Shown here one piece after another: positions 42,274 to 51,148 of a DNA stretch of 64,000 bases. The notes beneath the pieces were generated by a model that was not told where the DNA came from, searched no databases, and saw nothing but the letters and a program-made list of their open reading frames with translations. The stretch is taken from NCBI RefSeq assembly GCF_049347105.1, contig NZ_CP186334.1, forward strand, positions 5,456,001 to 5,520,000, written 5' to 3'. The DNA comes from Gaoshiqia hydrogeniformans (lineage in GTDB: Bacteria > Bacteroidota > Bacteroidia > Bacteroidales > Prolixibacteraceae). A program made the position numbers and the translations under genes. Each line of letters begins with the position of its first letter. Position 1 is the first letter of the stretch.

Positions 42274-43458
42274 TTAATTCAGGCTAAATGCTCCGGCATT
42301 TTCTTTCATTATTTTTTTATCGGTTATTAATTCAATGTATTCAAATACTTCATTCAATTCTTTATTTAAATCAAGTTTTCCTTTTATCCGTCTGCTGCCA
42401 ACCTGTTCGTCCGGCACCCGAATGGTGATATTAAAGTATTGTTCTACCCGGTTTAAGAGATCAGACACCGGTTCGTTGTCGAATTGCACGATTCCGTCTT
42501 TCCAAAGCTGGTAATACAGGCCGTTTCCTTGTTGTACCTTCACGTTTTTCGTGGTCTTGTTTAAGCTGAGTTGTTCCGTCGGTTTCAGATCGACCCAACC
42601 CGCGAACAACGAATGATCGGATGCGCGAAACCGGATCTGTCCTTCCTGCAAAAAAGCGGTCAGCTCCTGCCGGTCGGGATAGGCTGACAGGTGAAAATTG
42701 GTTCCCAATACCTTGATAACTGCCGAAGAAGTTTCTACAAGAAACGGATGACCTGGATCTTTGGTGATATCGAAAAAGGCCTCGCCGATCAGGTATGCGT
42801 TTCTGGTTTCACGACCAAATTCGCGCGGAAGAATGATCCGGCTGCCGGCATTCAGCTTAAGTTCGCTGTTGTCGTAAAGTTTTACCCGGGCCCGTTTTCC
42901 GAAGGGAACCACGACCAGGTTTTTTGAATTTTCATGACGTACCGTTCCGATTTTGATCGTATCGGTTTGGATAACCAACTGTCCGGGCACCGAAAAATCG
43001 ATAATTGCCTCACTGTTTCCTATTTCCCGCTGCGAACCGTCGGCCAGGTAAACCATCGCATTCAGCGAAGCGCTTTTTACCAGCAGACTCTCGTCCACCG
43101 GCATAACGATCCGGTTCCGGCTTATTTCGTACATCAACAACGAGCCGATAGAGAAAAACAGCAGGGCAACAGCGGCATAACGGGCAAAACCGGCAAAACT
43201 AAAACCGGTCGACCGGGAAGGTTTTTTCCGCATACCGGCATCCATCATCCGCTGGTAAATAATTTCTTTTTTCCCGGCCTGTGGTTTTTTGTTTCTCACG
43301 GCTAAGAGCCCAAGTTCTTTTTTCGCGCGCAATAGTTCTTCCCGTTCGTCAGGATGTGCGTCAAAGTAGGCAGCATAGTATTTTTCGGTTTCAGGATCGG
43401 GTTCAAATACCCATTTTACAAACCGTTTATCCTCAATATATTTTTCCAGTTCAGGCAT
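42274..43458 (-). CDS. fecR: FecR-family anti-sigma factor
   Basis: 394 residues. A cytoplasmic N-terminal part (FVKWVFEPDPETEKYYAAYF) is followed by one membrane helix (FARYAAVALLFFSIGSLLMYE, about 89-110). The periplasmic FecR domain is KRARVKLYDNSELKLNAGSRI ... GEAFFDITKDPGHPFLVET, then IKVLGTNFHLSAYPDRQ. A C-terminal DUF4974/STN-like domain (SDLLNRVEQYFNITIRVPDE, ELNEVFEYIELI) docks on the receptor. It keeps the ECF sigma inactive until the loaded SusC signals. The ECF sigma gene is 68 bp upstream and susC 86 bp downstream: the usual sigma-FecR-SusC order, so regulation of this SusCD pair is local. Confidence 0.95.
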   Translation of the reverse strand: MPELEKYIEDKRFVKWVFEPDPETEKYYAAYFDAHPDEREELLRAKKELGLLAVRNKKPQAGKKEIIYQRMMDAGMRKKPSRSTGFSFAGFARYAAVALLFFSIGSLLMYEISRNRIVMPVDESLLVKSASLNAMVYLADGSQREIGNSEAIIDFSVPGQLVIQTDTIKIGTVRHENSKNLVVVPFGKRARVKLYDNSELKLNAGSRIILPREFGRETRNAYLIGEAFFDITKDPGHPFLVETSSAVIKVLGTNFHLSAYPDRQELTAFLQEGQIRFRASDHSLFAGWVDLKPTEQLSLNKTTKNVKVQQGNGLYYQLWKDGIVQFDNEPVSDLLNRVEQYFNITIRVPDEQVGSRRIKGKLDLNKELNEVFEYIELITDKKIMKENAGAFSLN

Positions 43459-43526
43459 TTCTCAGGTATATTTTCTTCCTAATTGCACAGAGCCGGGAAA
43501 AGTGGACACGGATTGACAACTATATT

Positions 43527-44114
43527 TTATGTCCTAAAACATATCATCAGTAATTCCAGCGGTGAGTCTTTTAAAACAGCCCGTAAAGAAGTAACGATAC
43601 GGTAAACCTGTTTTTTGGCCGACTCGGGTTTGATCCCAAGCATTTCGCCTATTTGCTGATAGTTGAGGTTGCTGTAAAATTTCAAATAAATAATTTCGCG
43701 GGATGCCGGGCTCAGGTCATTCAACGATTTTAAAATCAGGTCGATCTTCTCTTGTTCCAGATCTTCCGGCTCCTCGGTTTCCAGCATGAATTCAAGCTTA
43801 AAATCGCCGGACTCTCCCCGATCGAAAACAAGACGTTTTTCCTTTCTCAGCTTCCCGTAGATGGTGAACTTTAAGGCTTTCAGTAAATAAAATTCAACCG
43901 AATCCGTATCCGACAACTTGTTCCGGTTGGTATAAACGGTTAAGAAAAGTTCCTGTATGCTGTCTTCAACCAGCTCGGTATTTCCGGTCAGCTTACATCC
44001 ATATTGAAACAAGCGGTCGAAAAACTGATTATAGATTTGTTGAAAGCAATCCATGTCCCCGTCTTTAAAACGAGACCATGCGACAGACCAATCGGTATGT
44101 TTAATTCCTTTCAT
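43527..44114 (-). CDS. ECF sigma factor (RpoE-type)
   Basis: 195 residues from ATG 44114; the preceding ATG at 44117 is an alternative. Region 2 holds FQQIYNQFFDRLFQYGCKLT and VEDSIQELFLTVYTNRNKL, and region 4 LSPASREIIYLKFYSNLNYQ with the helix-turn-helix QQIGEMLGIKPESAKKQVYR. An extended linker contains KLEFMLETEEPEDLEQEKID. It is expected to bind RNA polymerase and activate susC-susD when FecR releases it. The gap between it and the upstream esterase gene (44118-44301, 184 bp) should hold its promoter; I could not place a clear -7 box there. Confidence 0.94.
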   Translation of the reverse strand: MKGIKHTDWSVAWSRFKDGDMDCFQQIYNQFFDRLFQYGCKLTGNTELVEDSIQELFLTVYTNRNKLSDTDSVEFYLLKALKFTIYGKLRKEKRLVFDRGESGDFKLEFMLETEEPEDLEQEKIDLILKSLNDLSPASREIIYLKFYSNLNYQQIGEMLGIKPESAKKQVYRIVTSLRAVLKDSPLELLMICFRT

Positions 44115-44301
44115 CATGAGGCCTCCAGCCTGATTTATTTGATGTGTTCCTTATTGATAAACACGGGCACTGACCGATTCAAATATTCCTCCACATTGTC
44201 CGCAATATACCATTTTGAATCGAATCTGTACTTTTGTGCATAATCAATTCTCATCAGTTGGCTTTTATTTTTTCTATCGGTCAATTATTCCTGATTCTTA
44301 T

Positions 44302-45702
44302 TTAATTGATTGCTTTCTGAAAAACTTCTTCCAGCTGATCAAAACCTTTCAAGGCATTGGCAGGCAAGCGTTCACCGTTTGCGCCAAATACCTTTAACTG
44401 GTCGGCTGGCTCAATGGCAATGGCTGATTCGTCCAACCCGCCGTCGGGGCTGAATACTTTCGATGAGTCGAGCCCGAGGTGTTGCACCATAAAACGGTAC
44501 ATGGCCGCCCGTTTTGAGGGGCCGTAATCGTGCCCTTCACCAGGGAGATGTACATTTTCCACCACGGCGTTCGGTCCGTAAAAGTCATAAATGCGTTTCA
44601 GGTAAGGAAATTCCAGTTCGGAAACATTCGCAGTCCAGTCGCCGCCATCCGAAATAATCAGCTGTGGCTTGGGGGCAAAAAGCCCGGCCAGTTCTACATT
44701 GTTCGTCCCGCCTTCGCACAAATGAATGGGATTGCCACTCTCACAGGGACATCCGCCGTAATGAATGGCCGACATCATGACCACCGGAACGCTGATATCA
44801 ATCCGGTCATCCAGGGCCGACATCAGCATGCTGTGGCTTCCCCCACCCGATCCGCCGGTAATCCCAACCCGGTTGGGATCGGCGTAATCCAACGAAAGCA
44901 GGTAATCAAGCAGGCGAATGCTGTTTAAAGCCTGCATGGTGTTGGCCATACTTTTGCGGTGCGCCTCCGGTTCAAACTGCAAGACCGATTCGCCCCAGGC
45001 AAACAGGTCGTAGCTCACGGCCACAGCGCCCATCCGGGCCAGTCCGGCACAGCGGGCCTGGATATCTTTGTTGTAGCGCCCGTCGCCAAAATGGCCGTTC
45101 GGGCACAAAACCACCGGTATTTTCCCTCTTATTTTTGAAGGTTGATAAACCGAGCCGCATACATAAACGCCCGGTAAAACTTCCAGGGCAATATTTTGAA
45201 CGGTGTAGCCGTCCATTTTTCGTTTTGGTGTCAGAATAGGTTTTGTACCCGGGCTTTGGGGCAGAGGCGACAAACGGACCGCTTCGGGCAAACAGGCTTT
45301 CAGTGCGTCGCGGCGGCTTTCCCAGCTTGCCTTATCCGGGTATAAACCTGCCAACTGATCAAGCGTTTCGCGGGCTTCCGGTATAGTTCGGAGGTGATAG
45401 CGGTATCCTTCAATCTTAAACTTACCCGGGGCCCCGTCGGGCAAATGAACCAGATCGAAGGGAGCCAGCACATTTTTCAGGGTTTCTTCCAGTCCGGGAC
45501 GGAAACGCCAATCGGCATAGTCCAATACCTTTCCTTCAACATCTTTTTCCGAAATCCGCAACTTGACCTGGTAGCGCGTTTCAATGTCTTTTAAAACGTC
45601 TTTCAACGGACGCTGAAACCGATTGTCTGAATTAAGCGTTTGGGCATGAAGCTGAAAAACAGCCATACCTGCAAGCAACAATAAGATTGATCGTTTCTGC
45701 AT
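44302..45702 (-). CDS. Secreted alpha/beta-hydrolase esterase with N-terminal STN-like domain
   Basis: 466 residues from ATG 45702, where the signal peptide MQKRSILLLLAGMAVFQLHA starts. Residues about 30-105 look like an STN/secretin-type fold (RPLKDVLKDIETRYQVKLRI, FRPGLEETLKNVLAPFDLVH), unusual on an enzyme. The catalytic domain has nucleophile Ser285 in GITGGSGGGSHS and His391 in GEGHDYG. VVLCPNGHFGDGRYNKDIQ and SYDLFAWGESV give the oxyanion side. This resembles the acetyl-xylan-esterase-like hydrolases of Bacteroidota, one of which removes methyl esters from the RG-II backbone. Acetyl or methyl ester on pectin is plausible here. It is probably the end of the operon starting at 59542, although a MITE-like element separates it from the BNR gene. 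Confidence 0.75.
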   Translation of the reverse strand: MQKRSILLLLAGMAVFQLHAQTLNSDNRFQRPLKDVLKDIETRYQVKLRISEKDVEGKVLDYADWRFRPGLEETLKNVLAPFDLVHLPDGAPGKFKIEGYRYHLRTIPEARETLDQLAGLYPDKASWESRRDALKACLPEAVRLSPLPQSPGTKPILTPKRKMDGYTVQNIALEVLPGVYVCGSVYQPSKIRGKIPVVLCPNGHFGDGRYNKDIQARCAGLARMGAVAVSYDLFAWGESVLQFEPEAHRKSMANTMQALNSIRLLDYLLSLDYADPNRVGITGGSGGGSHSMLMSALDDRIDISVPVVMMSAIHYGGCPCESGNPIHLCEGGTNNVELAGLFAPKPQLIISDGGDWTANVSELEFPYLKRIYDFYGPNAVVENVHLPGEGHDYGPSKRAAMYRFMVQHLGLDSSKVFSPDGGLDESAIAIEPADQLKVFGANGERLPANALKGFDQLEEVFQKAIN

Positions 45703-45725
45703 ATTTTCAGGTTTGATATGGAATT

Positions 45726-45868
45726 GCAGTAACAAACTTTTGCCAAGTACGTCATCCCGAACTTGATTCGGGATCTCATCCTAACAGAGATGCTGATCCG
45801 GCAACTGCCGGACAACATGACCTTCTCCAAGGGTTCTTGTACGTACAGCACAAGTTTGTTGATACTGC
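45726..45868. mobile_element. MITE/REP-like element with imperfect terminal inverted repeats
   Basis: About 143 bp. The left end starts gcagt-aacaaactt-ttgcc; the right end, reverse-complemented, reads gcagt-atc-aacaaactt-gtgct, so imperfect ~25-bp ends face each other, both running to GTACGT. Inside, GTCAT (45751-45755) faces ATGAC (45817-45821), with hairpins TCCCGA/TCGGGA and CCGG..CCGG between. The internal phrase 'gtcatcccgaacttgattcg' matches a REP-like sequence I recall from many bacteria. It fills the gap between the esterase and BNR genes and slightly overlaps the esterase's longer, unlikely start. Confidence 0.65.
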
Positions 45869-45883
45869 CCCCTCAATTATCGT

Positions 45884-46978
45884 TTACTCCGGCCACTTCT
45901 CACCAACAATTTTGGTCAACTTCAATTTCGACGGGTCGACTTTCACATATTTCATGCGTTCGCGGCGCCAGGTGTAGATGACGTGGACCATGCCATCCGA
46001 TGATTGAATGACTGCCGGGTAAGAATACTGGCTGATTTCCGAATCTTCCAGCACCAGCGCAGCCGACCAGTTACGGCCATCTTCCGAAACAGCTACATTC
46101 AGCGGGGTCCGGTAACCTTTCGATGCGCCAACAGGAGTCTTCACATGGTTGTAAACCACCAGTTGGCGTCCGTCGGCCAGGCTGACGGCATCGGTGCCTG
46201 AGTTGTTGTTCGGCAAGCCGGACTCCTGCGGCAGCGACCAGGTCTCACCCAGATCGGATGACCAGGCATCGACAATCACGCTGTTTTTACTGCGACACAA
46301 AACTTGCAGACGTCCATCCGGATGAATTAAGACACTGGGCTGAATAATCGAATAAGTTGACGGGCTGTTAATCGGGCCCACTTTCTCCCAGCTTTTTCCA
46401 AAATCGGGAGTGATTTCGAAATGCACCTGCCAGCCATTGTCGCCTTCGGTGCTCGAGGGGCAAACCAGCTTGCCGTTATCCAGCAAAACCGGTTTGTTTT
46501 TCACCGGCCCGATAAATCCTGTTGGAAGCGCTTCGGCTTCGCTCCAGGTTTTTCCGTGATCCGTTGAACGTTTCAGCATGCCCCACCAATCGGAAGGTTT
46601 CGGTCCTACCTTATAGAACAAGAGCAGTTCGCCGCCCGGCACCTGGTATAACACCGGGTTCCAGGTCGGGTAACGCAGTGTATCGTTGATCACCCCATTG
46701 GCCACTTCGGTGGATTTGGTCCATTCGCCATCCACCAGGCGGCTGAACCGAATGGTCACATCCGGGTGGCGTTCGTGCGTACCGCCAAACCAGGCCGCTA
46801 CCATCCCTTCGGGGGTTTCGGCCAGCGTTCCGGCATGGCACGACGGGTAAACATCTTCCTCATACAGAAATTGTTCTGCTACAATTCCTTGCTTCCAGCG
46901 ATTTTCCGTTTCAGTAGTGCAGGCCGAAAACAACAGGGCCATAAGCAGTGAATTTATGATTAGCCAATTACGTTGCAT
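45884..46978 (-). CDS. BNR-repeat (sialidase-fold) glycan-active lipoprotein
   Basis: 364 residues with lipoprotein signal LLFSACTTE (Cys20). Sialidase-type Asp-box motifs are visible: STDHGKTWSEAEAL, ITPDFGKSWEKVG, SSDLGETWSLPQE and SEDGRNWSAALVL. An N-terminal VYPSCHAGTLAETPEG resembles PF13088 proteins. These six-bladed propellers include sialidases, but in pectin loci they more often cleave or bind rhamnose- or uronic-acid-linked sugars. I see no complete sialidase arginine triad that would support GH33, so the sugar is left open. It follows DUF3826 by 11 bp and precedes the MITE-like element. Confidence 0.72.
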   Translation of the reverse strand: MQRNWLIINSLLMALLFSACTTETENRWKQGIVAEQFLYEEDVYPSCHAGTLAETPEGMVAAWFGGTHERHPDVTIRFSRLVDGEWTKSTEVANGVINDTLRYPTWNPVLYQVPGGELLLFYKVGPKPSDWWGMLKRSTDHGKTWSEAEALPTGFIGPVKNKPVLLDNGKLVCPSSTEGDNGWQVHFEITPDFGKSWEKVGPINSPSTYSIIQPSVLIHPDGRLQVLCRSKNSVIVDAWSSDLGETWSLPQESGLPNNNSGTDAVSLADGRQLVVYNHVKTPVGASKGYRTPLNVAVSEDGRNWSAALVLEDSEISQYSYPAVIQSSDGMVHVIYTWRRERMKYVKVDPSKLKLTKIVGEKWPE

Positions 46979-46989
46979 CTCTGATCGAA

Positions 46990-47679
46990 TTAAGGTTTAT
47001 TATTTTCTTTTTCCGCTTTTCGTGCGTTCACATAAGCTTTGTACATTTCCCGCCAGTTTCGCCCGTTGTTATTCAAGTATTGTTCCGATTTGGTTTTGTA
47101 GATTTCGAAAATGGCAGAAATTTGCTTCATGTTTTTATAGTCGACGGCCATTTCACGGGCCTCTTTCAAATAGGCCAGAATAGTGGCTTCCTCTTTTTCT
47201 GTCATATCCGGAACTATCGCCCGGTAACCTTTCATCGTGAAATCGACTTTCCCGATCGTATATTTATCCAGGATAACTTCCACTTGTTCTTCCGTCAATT
47301 CGGCGCGCAGGCCGGTCATCAGCGCTTCGTGTACCGATTTGGGCATGGCCGAGTCGGCAATCATCTGCCGGTCGAGCTCGCTCAGCGGGTTCCCGGTAAC
47401 GGGATTAATACCTGCCGGAACGGTTGATGCCGGATGGTCGTTGTGCCAGTCGCGCACAGCCGTGAGGTGTTCTGCAATTACAGCAACCAGACGTTTTTCT
47501 TTTTCAACATCATTCAGATGAAGCGAAGCCACCCATTCGGCCGCCTTTTTTTCTTGTTCGGTTGGTTCCGCAGTTACAGACACCGTTGTTGTTCTTTCGG
47601 CAAAAACCTGTGAGATGGGCAAAAACAAAAGCATTCCTGCCAGTAAACAGGTTCCTGCGTTGAGATAAGATTTTTTCAT
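46990..47679 (-). CDS. DUF3826 secreted protein
   Basis: 229 residues with a Sec signal (LNAGTCLLAGMLLFLPISQVFA). The rest is helical: EQEKKAAEWVASLHLNDVEK, RLVAVIAEHLTAVRDWHNDH, LTEEQVEVILDKYTIGKVDF, GYRAIVPDMTEKEEATILAY. It ends with a lysine-rich tail. I recognise this as a DUF3826 protein, a family found mainly in Bacteroidota glycan loci with no known biochemistry. It lies between the MGH1-like gene and the BNR gene with short gaps, so it is co-expressed with exo-glycosidases. It has no catalytic motif that I can see; a periplasmic accessory or chaperone role is only a guess. Confidence 0.75.
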   Translation of the reverse strand: MKKSYLNAGTCLLAGMLLFLPISQVFAERTTTVSVTAEPTEQEKKAAEWVASLHLNDVEKEKRLVAVIAEHLTAVRDWHNDHPASTVPAGINPVTGNPLSELDRQMIADSAMPKSVHEALMTGLRAELTEEQVEVILDKYTIGKVDFTMKGYRAIVPDMTEKEEATILAYLKEAREMAVDYKNMKQISAIFEIYKTKSEQYLNNNGRNWREMYKAYVNARKAEKENNKP

Positions 47680-47713
47680 CAGTATTCAGTTTGAAGTTTA
47701 TACACATTGATTT

Positions 47714-49279
47714 TTATTGACAAATCAATTTTTCCAAGCGGGCCGTTCGGCCAATTTCTTTGCCATCTGCCCAAACGCTCAGGCCCTTTCCTTTTTTGTA
47801 TTTCTCCCCGGTTTTATCCCAGATAATGGTCAATGTTTTTCCATGATACAATACATTGTCGAGGCAAAACCAGTCCCACTTGCCTTCCGGGATCAGCGGA
47901 TTAACGTCGATCAACTCGTCGGCGCGCGGACGAAGACCGATTAAGCCTGTAATTATCAGATCATTAAAAGTGGAATGGTTGTAATAACGACTGCGTTCCT
48001 GATCGCCTTTCAGCCAGTAGCCGGTCGTCTCATCCTGATATTCGCCAATATACGGGCGACCGCGGTGATACTGCGATTCCACATAAAGCTCCATGTGCAT
48101 AAAATAATCGCTTTTATCCACTACTGTTTGCTGGTAGTCGTTCAACAAATTAGCCATCCCGGTAAGCGTTTGCGCGGTGGCAAAAGGCCAGATGGCCCCG
48201 TCCCACTCGCAGCGGCAGCAACCGTGGCTGCGGAAACCGGGGTGACGGCGTTCGGCTGTTGTCAACCCGTACGGAGCAAGAAATCCGTTGTTGTCGGTTA
48301 CCTGTTTCCAGGCGATGGCATGTTCCTCGTTGGGAAGGTTGAAATACCAAGGAATGTAACCGATGGCTTCGCGAACCTGCGCAAAACCTCCTGCTTCTTT
48401 CACCGTTTCAAAAAACTGGTCACCAGCGTTCCAGAGGTTTTCAAGAGCCAGTTTTTTCAAGGTATCGGCTTTGGCCGAATAATAATCAGCAAATTTCTGA
48501 TTATTGTTTAAAGCGGCAATTTTTGAAAGGGCCATCGCGTTCCCGTACATGTAACTGTTGATGGTTGGCCTCATGTTTTTTTCTTTCCGCCCGCCACTGA
48601 TCTGCTCTTCCATGCCGTCGCGTACGTCGTATTGCCAAAACAGCCCGTTTGGGGTCCTTTTTTCCAGCTCCCATTGCCGGTATTCGTCCACCAAATCGGG
48701 CAGCAAACCGGTCAGAAATGTTTTATCCGAATTAACCAGGTAGCTGTTATACAAAGCAAAAGCTGTCCAACTGCTGAACGCTAACAGCTTGTCCATCATG
48801 CGGCCCTCATTTCCGCGGAACCAGATCCTGACATTGTCCTGCAAATAAACCGGATTATGCAACCAGCGGGTTTCCATGATGTGGTGGCCCAGCGCACAAC
48901 TGATCAGGTTGTATTTATCGGCATACGGGCGGTCAACCAGAAATTCGGTGATGCCATAGCCCATCGGGGTTTCGGTGATATGTTTCCGTAAGCTCCACCA
49001 GCGGTAATAATAGATTTCCTCAAAGTTATCCTGCGGACATTGAAACAGCGGAATGTTGGCCTTCATCCAATCCCACGAAGCTGAATTAGGGATGGATTTG
49101 GCGATATTCTCATCTTCCATCCGATTGAAATAATCGGCATAGTGTTTAAAATCATCCGCTTTTAAAACCGTTTTATGCTTCGCTTTGGATGAAGCTATGG
49201 CAGTTCCCTGATACGGATTGACCAGGGAAACCGCACAAATCATCATGATCAGGAAAAATCTTTTTACGTTCATCATCAT
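47714..49279 (-). CDS. (alpha/alpha)6-barrel glycosidase, MGH1/GH63-like
   Basis: 521 residues with a Sec signal (RFFLIMMICAVSLVNPYQGT). The barrel is marked by helical hairpins rich in aromatic and acidic residues: FEEIYYYRWWSLRKHI, GYGITEFLVDRPYADKY, HHIMETRWLHNPVYLQDN, GLFWQYDVRDGMEEQISGG, INSYMYGNAMALSKIAAL, CEWDGAIWPFATAQTLTG and YNHSTFNDLIITGLIGLRP. A short C-terminal beta domain ends it. This is the mannosylglycerate-hydrolase/GH63-like clan; candidate acids are the Asp in YDVRDGMEE and Glu in QYHRGRPYIGEYQDE. Specificity cannot be named. It starts 3 bp after the propeller gene stop and belongs to the same operon. Confidence 0.7.
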   Translation of the reverse strand: MMMNVKRFFLIMMICAVSLVNPYQGTAIASSKAKHKTVLKADDFKHYADYFNRMEDENIAKSIPNSASWDWMKANIPLFQCPQDNFEEIYYYRWWSLRKHITETPMGYGITEFLVDRPYADKYNLISCALGHHIMETRWLHNPVYLQDNVRIWFRGNEGRMMDKLLAFSSWTAFALYNSYLVNSDKTFLTGLLPDLVDEYRQWELEKRTPNGLFWQYDVRDGMEEQISGGRKEKNMRPTINSYMYGNAMALSKIAALNNNQKFADYYSAKADTLKKLALENLWNAGDQFFETVKEAGGFAQVREAIGYIPWYFNLPNEEHAIAWKQVTDNNGFLAPYGLTTAERRHPGFRSHGCCRCEWDGAIWPFATAQTLTGMANLLNDYQQTVVDKSDYFMHMELYVESQYHRGRPYIGEYQDETTGYWLKGDQERSRYYNHSTFNDLIITGLIGLRPRADELIDVNPLIPEGKWDWFCLDNVLYHGKTLTIIWDKTGEKYKKGKGLSVWADGKEIGRTARLEKLICQ

Positions 49280-49282
49280 CGT

Positions 49283-51127
49283 TTATAATTTCCGGGTGGT
49301 TAATAAATAAATCGAGAACTTCGCTTCGTCAACCGGTTTTCCGGTTTGCTGAAGGTCGTAGTCCTGATCGGTTGGCGTATCCACATCAGGAAAACGGCGT
49401 ACATCACCGGTACGGAAGGTCACCCGTTCGAACCCGTGCACCGGGGCAAAACACAAACCGGTTGATTTGCGTTCTCCGTTGATATAAACGTGATAAAAAC
49501 GATTGGTGGCTGTGGCTTCAATACGGATCGTATAAACCTTACCCGGTTCGTAGGCCATGATGTTTTTCATCCGGTAGCCGTTTTTCTGTTTCAGGTAACC
49601 GTCGGCGCCAAAAGAAAGACGAAGGGCTGCCGTTCCTTTTCCGTCAACCAGTTCCACATCCAGCTGGCCGTGGTTATTCTGACCGGGAACAATGACAAAT
49701 TCCACGCTCACGCTGTCACCGGCCGGGAATAAACGTTCAGCTTTGGCATAATCAAACTCATCCTGATCGCGCAAAACCAGGCAACGTTTGCCGGCGGGAT
49801 CTTCTTCAACGGCCACCCGGGCCCATACCGGGCTGAAGATGTTCCAGTTGTCGAGTTCCGTCTTTTCGGGTAGCCGGTCAAACACCTCATTTACCTGCTC
49901 AGTTGCTTTGCCAACAATCGGCACCGGAATTTTTGAAATCCACATGTCTTCTTTATTCATGCTGTAGGTAACCCACAGATGACCGTCAGACGGCGTACCG
50001 TTTCCTTCCATGATGCCGCGCACATATTGCGGACCGTACGATTTATAGTTCCCACCATAGCGCATGGCGCTGATTTCGCCGTTCACCAGCAACAGTTTGT
50101 CGTATTTCAGCCCGTCGTCGCTCACCGAAAGCGCCAACGGCCAGCGAAATTCAGACGGATTGTAAACGGTTGCATAGCGGCCATCCGAGGTTCGTTGTCC
50201 CCAGATTTTGGCATTGCTGTTTACAAAGCCCGGCGCGCGAACCGGCTGGGTCCAACTTTTTCCTTCATCTTCGCTGATGGCGGTCAGGGCATGTTTCCAC
50301 AGACCAACCACTCTTCCGTCGGGCAAATGATAATAGTTGAATGCCTTGTAGTCGCCTTTCAGCGAAATCAGCGGATCATCACGATCTGCTTCTTCGTTCC
50401 AGTGCTGCGTAACCAGGCGTTTCGACAACAGTTCGTTGCAGGCTTTCACAAAACCTTTGTCCTTACTTTTTTTGTAGTTCGGGTAATCGGTATTTTTTTC
50501 ATTCCACGCCTTATTGTAACTGATAAAATGGATTGGCCCGAGCGCACCGTCCTTGTAAATTTCGCGAACGACGCGCCCAATACCGCGACCATCGTTCGGA
50601 CTGTCTTTCGGATGAAGGGCAATGGCGATGTAGGCCAGCGCCAGCAGACGGTCGTCTGACGAAACGTAAAAACCCATGCGCTGGTGATTCACCGATTCGA
50701 GGTTGCGGGCCACGGTGGTATCTCCGTCTTTCATGGTTCCATCCGGAATTTTATAGGGTGGAAAGATTACCTCGGGCATCGTCCATTGATAGCCATCGGC
50801 AGAAGTTTGCAGCAAGGTCGCGCCGGGTGCAATGTGCTCGCCCACGGGATCGCTGAGGTATTCCAGAAAAAACGTATTGTTCCAATAGGCCAGCATGGGT
50901 GCATGGTTATACGTCCATCCCAGTTTGTCGCCATACTCGGGAAACTCACGGTTGGCCCGCATCACCCCGATGTTGTGCACGCCCATCGCCGGTTGCAGCT
51001 GACCGTGGTGGTAATCCGGATTATTCAAAGTTTTACCCACATAATGCGGCAATTTCTGGGCATGCAAAAAAACACTGATGAACAGCATTCCCACTATCAA
51101 CCCAATAATCTTTTTCGTTCCTCTCAT
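49283..51127 (-). CDS. Beta-propeller exo-glycosidase-like protein with C-terminal jelly roll, unassigned
   Basis: 614 residues with a Sec signal (KKIIGLIVGMLFISVFLHA). Residues about 25-420 form a propeller with repeated strands and Asp-box-like turns (ATLLQTSADGYQWTMPEV, ALTAISEDEGKSWTQPVR, ALSVSDDGLKYDKLLL). An N-terminal motif GVHNIGVMRANREFPEYGD and WTYNHAPMLAYWNNTFFLEY is distinctive. Residues about 430-614 look like a laminin-G/LamG-type jelly roll (VSVEFVIVPGQNNHGQLDVE, YTIRIEATATNRFYHVYING) that could bind glycan. I do not recognise a numbered family. Its operon partners suggest action on a pectin side-chain sugar. The start is preceded by the GH43-like gene 21 bp upstream. Confidence 0.6.
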   Translation of the reverse strand: MRGTKKIIGLIVGMLFISVFLHAQKLPHYVGKTLNNPDYHHGQLQPAMGVHNIGVMRANREFPEYGDKLGWTYNHAPMLAYWNNTFFLEYLSDPVGEHIAPGATLLQTSADGYQWTMPEVIFPPYKIPDGTMKDGDTTVARNLESVNHQRMGFYVSSDDRLLALAYIAIALHPKDSPNDGRGIGRVVREIYKDGALGPIHFISYNKAWNEKNTDYPNYKKSKDKGFVKACNELLSKRLVTQHWNEEADRDDPLISLKGDYKAFNYYHLPDGRVVGLWKHALTAISEDEGKSWTQPVRAPGFVNSNAKIWGQRTSDGRYATVYNPSEFRWPLALSVSDDGLKYDKLLLVNGEISAMRYGGNYKSYGPQYVRGIMEGNGTPSDGHLWVTYSMNKEDMWISKIPVPIVGKATEQVNEVFDRLPEKTELDNWNIFSPVWARVAVEEDPAGKRCLVLRDQDEFDYAKAERLFPAGDSVSVEFVIVPGQNNHGQLDVELVDGKGTAALRLSFGADGYLKQKNGYRMKNIMAYEPGKVYTIRIEATATNRFYHVYINGERKSTGLCFAPVHGFERVTFRTGDVRRFPDVDTPTDQDYDLQQTGKPVDEAKFSIYLLTTRKL

Positions 51128-51148
51128 GCTTTCCTGTGTTTTTCAATT

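Noticed and set aside
45603..45851. 82-aa - strand frame containing SRIKFGMT
   Set aside because: It reads through the REP-like element and the start of the esterase gene in another frame; such peptides are typical translations of this repeat.
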